Of a stretch of DNA of 64,000 bases, positions 11,185-22,087 are shown piece after piece. Numbering within the stretch: the stretch's first letter is position 1; every line of letters starts with the position of its first letter. A model generated the notes under the pieces. It made no database searches. It was given only the letters and a program-made list of their open reading frames with translations, and was not told the DNA's origin. A program made the position numbers and the translations under genes. The stretch comes from Lumbricus rubellus (lineage: Eukaryota > Annelida > Clitellata > Crassiclitellata > Lumbricidae): positions 9,972,966 through 10,036,965 of the forward strand of contig OX243822.1 in the NCBI GenBank assembly GCA_945859605.1, written 5' to 3'.

Positions 11185-11446
11185 CGGGGGCGGTGGTGTA
11201 GTGGTGGGTTCGGTGCCTTGGAGCCGGAGGGTTCCAGGTTCAAATCCACCTCACACCGCCGCGTAGGGACTTTGAGAAAGTCCTTCACTTGCATTTTTTT
11301 AAATTATAATTGCTCATGCGCTTCAGCGCGAAATTCCGATGCAATTTTCACGCTTTAGTCGGGAGTGCCTCTGAGTAGAGAGCTTTAAGGCGTTATAGCT
11401 GATGTGAGAAACACATAAATAAAATAAATAAATATATAAATAAATC
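11185..11446 (+). mobile_element. tRNA-headed SINE with LINE-type tail, family 1
   Basis: The head has pol III promoter boxes: A-box-like GGTGGTGTAGTGG and B-box GGTTCAAATCC. The body (GACTTTGAGAAAGTCCTTCACTT, CGCTTCAGCGCGAAATTCCG) is shared with 20822-21055. The tail GGGAGTGCCTCTGAGTAG...GCGTTATAG matches LINE 3' ends in the window and finishes in (AAAT)n. This is the standard plan of a SINE mobilised by LINE proteins that recognise the shared tail. Confidence 0.8.
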
Positions 11447-11994
11447 ACATACTTGGAATAGAGCCTTATAAATCTTGAGTTAGCGATTACGATTTCAGTC
11501 TGTGTTCCAGCAGCCAATCACATCGCCCCTCATAGAAACGCAGAAAGCGTCGACGTCACGTAAAACCGGTCACTTGCCTACGTGTCGTCGTCACGTGATC
11601 GTCCAAGCAGCGCCTTCCTCACTGGCCACCAGGGGTGCTGTAGTCGCTACAAACTGAATTATGATCCATTTCTTCGGCCGCGGAAGACTATCATCGGTTC
11701 GTGTGTTTGTCATCGGCAAACTGATTAGTAATTCAGGAACTTCGTTGTTGCATGTTATCATCGTCGTCGTCGTCGTCGTCGTCAAGATTGGGGAGAGCGA
11801 CGTGATTGGATGGAGGCAAACATGGGCGGAGGGTGGAGTGCGATTAAGAAGAGCTGCCGTTGACCGACGCCCCCGCGTTGGTGGTTTTTTGGTCTGTGGC
11901 TTGGGTATGCGTTCTAGTTTTTAAGATTAACGATGTGGACAGATATTATATAAACTGAGATGCAATTAGGGAAATGCGCAGTGGTGGAGAGGGG
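11447..11994. other. Unassigned sequence with (GTC)n
   Basis: GC-richer than its surroundings, with a short (GTC)9-like run at 11759-11784. Open frames of 60-90 codons lack recognisable domains or splice context. Confidence 0.35.
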
Positions 11995-12412
11995 CAAAAG
12001 AAGGGGGACAGACAGGCAGGCAGGCAGATAGACAGACAGACAAACAGACAGACAGAGACAGACAGAAACAGACAGACAGACAGGTATGCAGACAGAAAGA
12101 CAGACAGAGAAGACTGAGAGAAATATAGAGAGACAGAGAGAGACAGACATATACAAAGAGACAGAGAGAGGCAGAGAGAGAGTGAGTGAGTGAGAAAGAC
12201 AGGCGTATACAAAGACAGACAGAGACAGACAGACAGACAGAGACAGATAGACTAACAGACACACAGACACACAGACAGACAGAGAGTGACAGAGAGAGAC
12301 ACACAGAGAGAGACACAGAGAGAAACAGTGTCAGATAGACACAGAGATGCACAGAGAGAGACAAAGAAATACCGAAAGACAGACAGAGACAGAAAGACAG
12401 ATACAGATGCAA
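11995..12412. repeat. (GACA)n-derived simple repeat
   Basis: An irregular tract of GACA, GAGA and GCAG units. Frames remain open on both strands and encode Ser/Cys/Leu-Val strings; these are not genes. Confidence 0.9.
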
Positions 12413-12489
12413 AGGGGCAGTTACTGAGCAATATACACACTGCTTCGCGGTATAATAAATGCACCGGTATAAGATTGCAGAGTCAAAAT

Positions 12490-12700
12490 GGTAATCATAC
12501 GGAGACCTTGCACGCTCTTCGATCACTACACTGGCTTCCTGTACATGAGCGTGTCCTCCGCTTCAGATCACCGGCTCTTATCGTGAAGAGGGGACGGTAT
12601 AAATCACCTGTCAACCTATATTATATAGCATCATCCAAGGACCAAGGCCACCGCAGCATCCGTGCATTCGATGATAAAGGTCATTTTTTTCTCTTCAGTC
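12490..12700 (+). pseudogene. LINE reverse-transcriptase 3' fragment
   Basis: The frame through 12500-12590 reads LHALRSLHWLPVHERVLRF. This is the LHWLPV.-R- signature found just after the RT domain of CR1/L2-like LINEs and seen again at 33990 and 49650 (minus). It is short, degraded and followed by unrelated sequence. Confidence 0.5.
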
Positions 12701-12834
12701 AGCACATCTGCTGGAAAGTATGTTTTATGCACTTCCTGGAACCTGCTCTGTCTAGTCTACTTCCGGCGCCGCGGATATTCTATGCCCCGAAGCTATTTGG
12801 GGGGGGGGGTGAATTGATCCCTATTCCTCCTGAT

Positions 12835-13087
12835 CAGGGCTGTACACGAGGGTATACAGCGTATACTCACCTCCGGGAAAAACGGCATTGTATACTAACC
12901 CCCGAAAAAAGGTCATCAACTTTTTCGGACGGAAATTTTTTTGAAATTTTCCGAAGATTTTGGCCGGATGACTAAAAAAGGTCATCAACTTTTTCCGAAG
13001 GCGGTCGTCAGAAATTTCGGGCCTGGGTTTGAGTTTTTCTCCCGGCCAGCGTGTATACTCGCCTCAAAATTTACCAGTACAGCCCTG
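12835..13087. mobile_element. hAT-type MITE, CAGGGCTGTAC ends
   Basis: The 253-bp element begins CAGGGCTGTAC and ends GTACAGCCCTG. Flanks CTCCTGAT and CCTCTTAT match at five of eight bases, a possible decayed target duplication. Inside, AAAAAAGGTCATCAACTTTTT occurs twice (near 12905 and 12975), the module shared with the other hAT-type MITEs of the window. Confidence 0.75.
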
Positions 13088-13120
13088 CCTCTTATGGAAT
13101 ATAGGCCTAGCCTACTGGGT

Positions 13121-13225
13121 AATGGGGAGGCTTAGGATATCCGAGGGGATAAACCATTCTATTCCCAGCGAGTAATTTCCCTCGGATATCCTAAGCCTCC
13201 CCATTGTTCAATAATTATTGAACAA
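13121..13225. repeat. Long perfect hairpin
   Basis: AATGGGGAGGCTTAGGATAT continuing to CCGAGGG at 13121-13147 returns inverted at 13179-13205, a 27-bp stem with about 30 bp of loop. It abuts a second palindrome, TTGTTCAATAATTATTGAACAA, at 13204-13225. Confidence 0.8.
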
Positions 13226-13327
13226 TGCGCATAATTTAAAATTTATGCTGTAATGATATTTTAAGTGACTCTAATTGTTTCAACTGTCCTAAGTAATGCT
13301 CGAAGCAAGACAATTCGAATTCATCTA

Positions 13328-14101
13328 CACTGTGTCCACGATAAAGTAGAACCCTGAAATAAAGTGTCATAACTCGGTCAAAAAGTTTAGGATTTGCCTG
13401 AAATTTTACACGCAACAATAGTGGCCATATTTACACGAGATCCTTAAGCCGATTAGAAATATTCGTGAGTTTGCCAAATTTATGAGCGTTTGAAATGCAG
13501 CACCGAAAAATGCAACTTTCCAACATGGAAAAGCTGAAAAGAAGTAAAATTCAGCTAAATATGGTGCTCAGAATGTCATTTTTGTTCACGAACACACGAC
13601 CATAGACGTAGTAGTGTAGTAGCTGTCCCGGAAGACACTCGGCTTCATATCCGTAGCTGTGGCCGCCTAGCAGTCCAGACCTCGATCCGGGTGCATGTAC
13701 CGGAGTAGCGCGTTTTTCGTTCCCGTATTCATGACATCGATAACCGTAGGGTGCGTCTGATTGAAGAGTGGCAGCTGTTTGACCAGGTGATCATCGACCG
13801 GACATCAAACAGTAGCCTCTACGTCTATGGTCGTGTGTTCGTGAACAAAAATGACATTTTGAGCACCATATTGAGCTGAATTTCACTTCTTTTCAGCTTT
13901 TCCATGTTGGAAAGTTGCATTTTTCGGTGCTGCATCTCAAACGCTCATAAATTTGACAAACTCACGAATATTTCTAATACGCTTCAGGATAGTGTGTAAA
14001 TATGGTCACTGTTATTGTGTTTAAAATTTCAGACAAATCCTGAAAGTTTTGACCGAGTTATGACATTTTGTATTGGGTTCTGCTTTATCGTGGACACAGT
14101 G
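13328..14101. mobile_element. Tc1/mariner-type MITE with long inverted repeats
   Basis: The 774-bp element starts CACTGTGTCCACGATAAAG and ends with the inverse, flanked by TA on both sides (13326-13327, 14102-14103). The arms are about 280 bp long and diverged by substitutions. The centre has no transposase. The end sequence CACTGTGTCC is shared with the element at 38779, so both probably used one transposase source. Confidence 0.88.
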
Positions 14102-14103
14102 TA

Positions 14104-14690
14104 GTGTCTCTAAAATAATATTCATAAGTGTTCTAAATGTTCTGAGTGTTCTGAAAGCAAAGCAACTCAGTGAGAATAAACACATTGCACCTGTTATTGA
14201 CAATGTTCAAAAACAAAGCAAATGAAAGTTAATTTGCAAAAATAAACACATGCGGAAATGGCTTTCTTCAATTTATCTTCATTCCTGGGGCCCTTGGGGA
14301 ATACGATATTAGGGGGGAGAGATACTCTATTTCATGACATTGGTGTTCGTTCACAGTTTCCGATTCTTACCTCATATATTAGTAGGCTAAGAGTCACCTT
14401 CAATACGATACAACATACTGTAGCCTACATGCAATTCCTGATTACTGCAAGACAGTGATCATCAGTCGCATATAAAATAATTATATGTTTAGAGTGTTAT
14501 CCATCCGCCGGGAGTCAGAGGCTACCTAGTTGTATCTAATAAACAACAAATAATGTAAGTTTATATATAATAATAATGATAAATATCATAATACATGTAT
14601 TTCTAAATATTCTAAATATATTATAATAAATATAAATATATGAATAATTCAATAAACATTAAGCAAATTAGACCTCTATGAGGCTCTATC
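14104..14690. other. Unassigned AT-rich sequence
   Basis: Only short open frames (for example 14258-14458, 66 codons) without known domains. AT-rich runs lie near 14560-14660. Confidence 0.35.
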
Positions 14691-14692
14691 TA

Positions 14693-15704
14693 CAGGGTGG
14701 GCCAAAAAAAGTGAGAACATCTTGTAGAATACGAGTTATATACATATATAATTGAGTTAATTATATTGTTTTCATATATTTTTGTTTGCCAAGTATTTAG
14801 CTAATCAGAAATCATGTTCAATGTGTCCTCCTTGCTTCTCAACGAGTTTTTCTAAGCGTCGACGCCACTCGTTTATAACTGCGTGTCAATAAAACGCTGT
14901 CCCAGATTTCTCAATTTTTCGATTATTGACAACTTGAGCTGCTCAACTGTGGTAAATTTTCGCCGAAGGTAGACTTTTTCTTGCAAAGCATCCCATATGG
15001 CATAATCTACTGTGTTTAAATCACAACTGTTCGGTGGCCACATGTCTGGCTCGATGAAGTTAACATTCTCTTGATGAAGAAAGTTGATCGTATTTCTGGC
15101 TGTGTGAGATGGAGCTCCATCTTGCTGATGTAATGCCCAGTTATGGCGATCACATCGCTTGAATTATAGACAGCAAGCCTTGTCTCAGAACATGTCCACA
15201 ATAGTATTCACTGTTTACTTTGGCGCCTGGTTCAACTAACACATTTTTAGTTTTCTCCATTCGAGACACACAAACTGATACCATGATACCGCGCGGCTGA
15301 AATGATAACGTTCTCGTATGAGTCGAATTTCCTGAACTTACATTTTTCTTTGTTTCAACGGAAGAAACAGTTAACTGGAGTGGCATCGGTGAATGTCTTT
15401 TCACCTGTAAACCAGATGCTTCGATCGTACACTTCTCTCAATAGGAAACCGCTCAAGTAGCTGCCTACTGCGTTGCAAGCGTTTCAAAGTGACATTTTCA
15501 TTGAGCTTCTGCCTGATCTCACGCTTGTACGTTTTGAGTTGTAAATTTTGCTTTAAAATGCGTCGAAATAAAGAAATCATATAGCTAAATAGGTAAGTAA
15601 GTGAATGAGCAAACAATTTAAGCTATTATGGATACAGTGAAACAAGTTTTGATGCAATTATACTACTTTTTACGTGATGTTCTCACTTTTTTTGGCCCAC
15701 CCTG
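14693..15704 (-). mobile_element. Mariner-like element with decayed DD37D transposase
   Basis: The ends CAGGGTGGGCCAAAAAAAGT and inverse, continuing GAGAACATC, are nearly perfect over about 30 bp. TA target duplications are at 14691-14692 and 15705-15706. The minus strand carries recognisable transposase pieces. At 1,012 bp the element is somewhat short for a full mariner. Confidence 0.88.
14800..15165 (-). pseudogene. Mariner-like transposase C-terminal remnant
   Basis: On the minus strand the translation contains QQDGAPSHTARNTINFL and then MWPPNSCDLNTVDYAIW, typical of the mariner DDD transposase. The spacing from the Asp of QDGAPSH to the Asp of VDYAIW is 37 residues, so a DD37D type. The frame is broken after about FIDTQL by a stop and frameshift; a further segment, WRRRLEKLVEKQGGHIEHD, continues in another frame. 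The N-terminal part is largely lost. It cannot encode an active enzyme. Confidence 0.8.
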
Positions 15705-15706
15705 TA

Positions 15707-17210
15707 TATCTCGTGAGTTATAGGCTAGTGTAGGTCTCTTTGCTCCAAATGATGGCCATTGACCAGCGCTCGAAAAAAATCAAAAGTGTGTTATCTGCAG
15801 TATAGCCTTAGAAAAAGAAAGACTCACCGTCAATTGGCGAAACGTTTTACAGACAGAGTTTAGGTCTACAGGCGATTGGCACTGCTGTTCTTGATGCTGT
15901 GAGTCCTGACCCAAGTCAAATATGTCGTCACACCCGTTATGCTCCCAAAAGTTTATTGTAACGCTCCGAAACGTTGACTGCGTAAATACTGTCTTAAAAT
16001 TGATATAGCCTATAGTCACGCCGTGTCGTCAAATGTTGACCATATTTTATTGTTCCCCAAAACTAATGGTAGGCCTAATGTTTCAAAACTTGGTCGCAAT
16101 TTTCAACTTGGTAGTAACGTTGTAAAAAGATGTCCACAATGTTCTCAAATGTTAATGGTAGTGTTTCAAAACTGTATGGTGATGTCATTAAGAAAAGATC
16201 AACCGTGTAGTCTTTTGAAAAGTTAACGGTTATGCCATGTAGAACCTGATTTAAATTGACGTTGTTGCACCTGCTTCATCGTGGTTGATAAAGCTTCAAT
16301 CCGCAACCTGAACTGTAACGCTTGACAACCTCGTAACCGAAAGCACTACAAAACAATCCTGGTACCCATCGCCACTAATTTCATCATTCTTATCTTTATT
16401 CTGCCACAGTTTCTGCAGTGCATTAGGCCCATATATCTACTTCAGTATTAATTATCTCAAGTCATCTCGTGTCATCTCCTGCCACATCCGGTCATCTTCG
16501 TAACAAACTCCTTTGATGTCTGATCAACCAGAACTTTAATGTGGCTCAGTGCATCTGAAGTGCAGCTGAAGTGCCTCCACGGTTGATGGCAAAAATCAAT
16601 ACAGCACCTTACAGATCTAGCTCTGTCAACCGCAAAAATTCCTCTATCAACTACACGCAGTCGAAGTTAAGTCTCCACTTAGATTGGTCCACGCAGATAT
16701 ATTTCCATTGAAATATCTCCACAAAACCGTTTCCTTGTACATGTAGATACGTTCAAACAGAAAATGTTTCCACGGATATTTCACGGATCTAATCTCATCT
16801 GGGTTTGCCCGACTTAATAGAAAAAAACGAACAAAATTTATCTTCCGCTAAAAACTAACAGCCCGGTGGTTATATTAGCAGCTCTTCCCAGCGTTCTAGA
16901 TCGACTCTGATTTCGCTCGGTGCAAGCGCCAATCTGCGGACCGTAGCTCCTGCTGCTTCTCGGATGGATAGCAATCTAAACAGTCGTGGCTGGTGCAGTC
17001 ACGCCTTGCGTAGCCTATAAACAGTTTCAAGAGCGACAGAATCGGTAATTGTGTTCATGGTGAAGATACATACATGTAGAACGGGGAAGACATCGGCGAT
17101 GCGCAGAGTCCTGGTTTTGACGAGACTTGGACGGAGACGAGCGATGACAGAATATACTCTGGTGAATGCTGCACTATACGACGGTTGTGCTGTGCGCTGC
17201 GGCTGAGAGT
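15707..17210. other. Unassigned sequence
   Basis: No known domain, RNA or element. Open frames at 15780-16019 (minus) and 16023-16226 (plus) are short. 16880-17210 is richer in G+C and CpG but has stops in every frame. Confidence 0.35.
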
Positions 17211-17535
17211 GCGGTAGAGAGCGAGAGAAGCGGATGGAGAATCGAAAGATTAATGGAGATACTGAGATAGAGGGAGAGAGAGAAGCAGAGAGAGAAACAG
17301 ACAGACAGAGAGAGAGACAGACAGAGAGAGACAGAGAGACAGACAGCGGATAAGATTTGAAGAGTTGCCGCTATAGGTATAGCGGATAAGATAAGAGATA
17401 GAGAGAAAAGCTGATAGATATATATGGATGGATGGTTGAATGGATGGATGAATGAATGAATTGATAGATGGATGGATGGATAGTTGGACGGATGGATATA
17501 TTGATGAAAGGATGGATGGATTGATAGATAGATGG
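17211..17535. repeat. (GAGA)n and (GGAT)n simple repeats
   Basis: GAGA/GACAGACA runs at 17265-17345 are followed by GGATGGAT and GATAGATA runs at 17420-17535. Confidence 0.85.
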
Positions 17536-18564
17536 CAGACTAATTTATATTCACAATGAAATGCAATAATTAATTAGAGTCTATTCGTTCAATTCGAAGC
17601 AACTTAATTACAAAAAGGAATGGCTTCAGAATACCATTCAGGCAACGTAGCCAACCCCAACCCCCCGCAGGTCCCCGCCCTCAGACTGCGAGCAAAGTGA
17701 ACCAATGTGCCAAGGTTATACATGATGCAACGTGGCTCTGGCTATTTTCTTGTAGGCACGTGCTAAGGGTATAAAGTAATGGCCGTAAACAAACGGTTAT
17801 CTGTTACTTGAGTCAGTTGTTTTGCACTTTTCATTCAATCCCATTCAAAAGCTCGTCGGTCTTGGCTCTGCTACTTACCTCCACCAAACCGGCGATGTAT
17901 ACATTAGTGATGCAACTTTTGCCATTCTTGCCAACGCCGGGGTGGATTGAGGCGAGAAACCGTGCCAAGGCCAAAACACATTTAGGCCTACAGAAATTTA
18001 TACTCTACGACCTCCTTCGGGTTACTTTTTTTTGTATTTTGGACAACCCTTCTGACTAAGATAAAGCTTAGTGCTGTGAACCATTGTGACTATAGGGTCA
18101 TGAGCCTTTGTCGAGAACAAAAACTGATCTGTAGTGTATACGCCCACGGGGTTTCATTCGACTAAAATGGAGGGGTAGATCTTCAAAGACACGCTTCCCC
18201 TTCTACCTGACACCAACGGTTTTCTGCCATCTTCCACTGATAAATGTACCACTTTTTTTAGTAACATAATAGACCGTCTTGCCGCCGCCAGGCAACCTCC
18301 TTCCGCGCTGCATTAGACTGACTGCATGGTGTGTGAGACATGAGGAGCGACATGCATGTCTTATGCGTGCTGCGGGCTCCGTGCATTTTCCACACTCAAC
18401 TAAGCTTACATCAACAGGTTTACAGAAGACGACAACTAGATGTACATGTGATGAATGTATATTATATATGAATGTATAACATTTATATAAGAGTTGGGTA
18501 GAGGAACAAAAAGAATAGATGGAAGCCGAAAAGATGGAGATGAAGATAAAAGAATTTGATTATG
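17536..18564. other. Unassigned sequence
   Basis: Short open frames only (17808-18059, 18279-18479). No splice-bounded exon or known repeat is recognised. Confidence 0.3.
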
Positions 18565-18890
18565 ACGAGGAGGAGGAAGAAGAAAAAAGAAGAAGAAGAA
18601 GATGATGAAATTGATGATGATAAAATTGATGATGATAAGGAAGGATGAAGAGGAGGAGGAGAAGGAGGAGGTGGAGGAGAAGGTGGACGAAGACAAGGAC
18701 GAGGAGGATGAGGAGGCGGAGGACGAGGACGAGGTGAAGGACGAGGAGGAGGAGTGGGAGGAGGACAAGGCGGAGGAGGAGGAGGAAGACGAGGAGGACG
18801 AGGAGGTGGAGGAGGCAGAAGGGGAGAAGGACAAGGAAGACGAGAAAGTGGAGAAGGCAGAGGAGGAGAAGCAGGAGAAAGAGGAGAAAA
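18565..18890. repeat. Purine-rich tract (GAG/GAC/GAA)n
   Basis: An irregular purine tract of GAG, GAC and GAA triplets. The plus strand reads 131 codons of Glu/Asp/Lys, and the minus strand reads Ser- and Leu-rich frames. The composition explains the open frames; I do not call a gene. Confidence 0.85.
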
Positions 18891-19670
18891 CCGATCAAGG
18901 CATATTTAACATGTTCGCCGAACTGGGTCCCAATAGTAAGTTTACTACCATAGAACTCATAATAATCATTATCATCATTTTTAGCAGTCAAAATTAGTGA
19001 CGAAATATTAGTGGTCTTAGAATTGAGGCATGTATGTCACAATATAATGCTCACAGCACACAGCCAATATTGTTTGCGAACCCCGAGCTCACAGTCGACA
19101 GTCCAACTTTCCTACCACTGCAACAACGCAGCCTTATATCCCCATAACTCCCCACTAGACCAAAAAGCAATGCTTAGCTCCCCGCTTTGCTTCTTCAGTC
19201 TGCAGCAACGAACTTTAACGGAGCTGTGCAAAAAAAGCAATCTTTGTGCGCCGATAAGTGTCTATCTATAGAGCCATTACACGTATTCTACACTTGTCAT
19301 TTCTAGATCTGGGATAGACGTTCTGGTCTATTATACAAACACAGCTTTGAGAAACCGTCCAGAGATCAATGTGACAAGCGGCGAGCTGCTCCTCGAGACT
19401 GACAATTGAGGACAAAATGTATTTTTTGCTTAACGTCCTTGCCTTAGCTATTTCTGTTGATGCTGCTGCTGTTGATGATGGTGATAGTTGCTATGACGAC
19501 CGCAAGGACGATTAGTCGATGACGTGATGATAATAACTGGAGTCTTATTTGTGGAACAATCGTCGTTGGATCAAAGTGGTCCGGTGCAATTCATGCCTAA
19601 TGATGTGCTCGAGGAGTCGTAATCAGAAGCGTATTTTGCAAGACGGGATGATTTATGAAGACGAAGTGGA
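18891..19670. other. Unassigned sequence
   Basis: No exon, RNA gene or element recognised. It includes a short GTTGATGATGGTGATAG stretch near 19450. Confidence 0.3.
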
Positions 19671-20095
19671 GTAGAAGGAGGAGGAGGAGGAGGAGGAGGA
19701 GGAGGAAGAGGAGGAGGAGGAAGAAGAAGAGACGGAGGAGGAGAAGGAGGTGTGGAATAAGAATCGGGGAGGAGCGTTAGAAGGAAGAAAGAGAAAAAGT
19801 AAGAGGAGGAGAAGGAGCAGGAGAAGGAGTATAAGAAGGAGGTGGGGAGAAGAACGGAGGAGGAAAGCTAGAAAGAAACAGAAGGAGAAGAAGACGAAGA
19901 AGAAGAAGATGAAGATGATGAAGATGATGATGAAGAAGAGGAAGAGGACGAGAATGAGGACTAAAAAGAAAAGGAGAAAGCGAAAGAGGAAGACAAAGGG
20001 GAGGAATAAGTGGAAATGAAAAAGGAAGAGAAAGTGGAAGACGAAGAAAAACACGAAGAAGAGGTTGAAGAGTAGAAAGAAGAAGAGGTTCTCCC
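19671..20095. repeat. Second purine-rich tract (GAG/GAA)n
   Basis: GGAGGA and GAAGAA repeats with imperfect ATGATGAAG runs. Long low-complexity frames on both strands (Arg/Lys on plus, Phe/Leu/Ser on minus) are artefacts. Confidence 0.85.
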
Positions 20096-20821
20096 TCTCT
20101 TTCCCTTAATTTGACCGCTGAACTTCTGTCCAACAGAGTCCTTACTATAAGCGCACGCGCTATTGCGGAGTTATCTGGGAGGCACAAGTAGACATTGTGA
20201 GAATTGTGGAAAAATAACTGGGGTTGGGAGGTTGGACCATTATCCACTTGGAATTGGGGGTGCGAAAATCATACTTTACTATGGGGTTCTGACAAAAACT
20301 GGGGAGCTGAAACCCCCCGGCAATTCTCACCCCGCAAGCAGACTCAAAAAATCCCCAAACAGATTCATTTCTCGGATGGCGATCTGGTATACCCTGATCC
20401 ATAACCTATTGGTTATCATGACCAATCGACAATTGTGATCCCCTCGTCCGACTGATAGGCGCATGTAAAGGCGCTATGTAAATGCTCGGCATAATTATAG
20501 TATCCGGGACCGACGTGTCAGTTATGTTTAGGTTTAGGGGTCGTGACGGTCGGTAATGGTCAGGTTCGGCGTCGTGAAGGTCGGTTAGAGTCATGAGCGT
20601 CGGTTATGATTAAGAATAGGGTTGGTGTCGTCATTCGGTCCCAGATGCTAGAAGTTCTCCTAAATACTCCGTATTGGCTCACAGTCATGGCTTCTGTTAA
20701 CAAATTTACATCTGACAAGTTACAGTTGAGACTTGAGACCAAGAAATTATGTAAGCCTCATGGTTATACAAGTTGGCCAATTTAGTGTGGCCGAAGCGTT
20801 AAGCTGCATGCTCAGAAGTAC
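20096..20821. other. Unassigned sequence with degenerate TTAGGG-like repeat
   Basis: 20520-20640 contains GTTTAGGTTTAGGGGTCGTGACGG-like sequence and repeats of GTCGTGA.GGTCGGT. These are related to the inverse of the 65-bp telomere-like unit at 61005-61134. Frames at 20163-20438 show no known domain. AAAGGCGCTATGTAAATG at 20467 resembles a LINE tail. Confidence 0.4.
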
Positions 20822-21055
20822 TGTGGGGCGCGGTGGTGTAGTGGTGGCGTCGTTACCTTGGAGCCGGAAAGTTCGACTCCGTTCCAGGTTCGAATCCTCC
20901 TCGCCGCGCAAGGACCTTGGGCAATTCCTTCACTCACAATTGCTTAGCGCTTCTGCGTGAAACTCCGTTGCAGTGTCCGCTCTGCAATTGGGAGCGCCTC
21001 TGAGTAGAGGAGCTTGAAGGGGCGCTATAGCAAGTGCACATACAAACAAACAAAC
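20822..21055 (+). mobile_element. tRNA-headed SINE with LINE-type tail, family 1
   Basis: Head GGTGGTGTAGTGG (A box) and GGTTCGAATCC (B box); body CCTTCACTCACAATTGCTTAGCGC; tail GGGAGCGCCTCTGAGTAGAG...GGGGCGCTATAG, ending in CAAA repeats. Full-length and colinear with 11185-11446. Confidence 0.85.
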
Positions 21056-21302
21056 TGTTGCGGTCTGAAAATTTAATATGAAGCTTCACGTCTGAAAATA
21101 ATTTGATGCGCATAAAGAACACTTTTAAATGTCATTCTTCGCGTTCAAAACAAGCCTATTAATTATCTGTAAATGCATGCTTCACGAAATGTTAAAGAGA
21201 ACGGCATTTGAAAATTTATTAGAGGCTAATCCATTGTTCTAGCTAGACTATTATTACCGTACTGATCAATTTATGACGGTAACAATAGAAAAACTATTTG
21301 TT

Positions 21303-21382
21303 ACTATGATGATGATGATGATGAAGGATGATGATGATGACAATGATGACGACAACAACGACGACGACGATGACGACGACGT
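21303..21382. repeat. (GAT)n/(GAC)n trinucleotide repeat
   Basis: ATGATGATGATGATGATGAA passes into GACAACAACGACGACGACGA and GACGTCGACGAC. Confidence 0.9.
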
Positions 21383-21489
21383 CGACGACCCCGTCCAGCC
21401 GCTTCTACGCATCTGAAACAACGAAACCATTTAGACAAATCAAGAACTTTTATAGTGGCATTAGGTCTGACCAAGATAATGAAGAAAAA

Positions 21490-21861
21490 GATTAACGCAT
21501 GTGAGATGTGGATTTGAGGAAGATGCAGAGAATATCTTGGAAAGAAAAAAGAACAAATGAGTGGGTGCGCACAGAAATTGGTATCGATATGGATGAGTCG
21601 TTACAACAAACAGTGATAAGAAGAAAGTTGGTTTTCTTTGGTCATGTTATGCGTTCAAATGGTTTGGAGAAAGATATGATGCTGGCATGCGGTGAGGGAA
21701 GGAGAAAACAAGGGCGACCAAGGAAAAGGTGGTTGGACGATGTTCAAGAAACAACAGGAATGAATCTGGAACAACTAAGAGAAGCGACATCAGAAAGAAA
21801 GCAATGGAGAAGGCTGGCCTTGTCGATCGCTAGAGTTCAACGAACTGACAGCACAAGGTGA
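21490..21861 (+). pseudogene. Non-LTR retrotransposon ORF2 C-terminal fragment
   Basis: The 117-codon frame at 21508-21861 has RRKLVFFGHVMRSNGLEKDM, GRRKQGRPRKRWLDDV and SERKQWRRLALS. This is the arrangement (GHV..R, GRP..RW.D.., DR..WR..V) at the extreme C-terminus of many LINE reverse transcriptase proteins. The RT core is absent, so this is a 5'-truncated copy. Confidence 0.75.
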
Positions 21862-22087
21862 CAAGGTGAGGTCTGACAGGGATCATCAGATGCTCAAAGG
21901 ACACATTTTATCCAGTCTAATTCCTTAGGCCTATGTCTTGAAATATCATCATTTAAGCCTGTGCAAGTATAGCCTAATATTCGCTCATAAGCAGTAGAAT
22001 AATCTATCTGGATTAACGGCATAGTAGGTCGACAGTTAATGCAGTAGAAAGAATTGGAGGATTAGTCTCAATTGGAACGGAACACAA

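Noticed and set aside
11914..12526. Ser/Cys/Val/Leu frames on the minus strand
   Set aside because: Derived from GACA/GAGA repeats.
12286..12975. 229-codon frame on the plus strand
   Set aside because: A chance join of a GACA repeat, a short LINE relic and a MITE; only the LINE part is meaningful.
18436..18997. 131-codon acidic frame and Ser/Leu-rich antisense frames
   Set aside because: Purine-tract artefact; all frames are low complexity.
19653..20247. Phe/Leu- and Arg/Lys-rich frames of 89-156 codons
   Set aside because: Same cause: a purine-rich repeat tract.
20163..20438. Frames of 91 and 66 codons with CENCGK
   Set aside because: Two Cys only, no other zinc-binding residues, no splice context and overlapping open frames in another phase.
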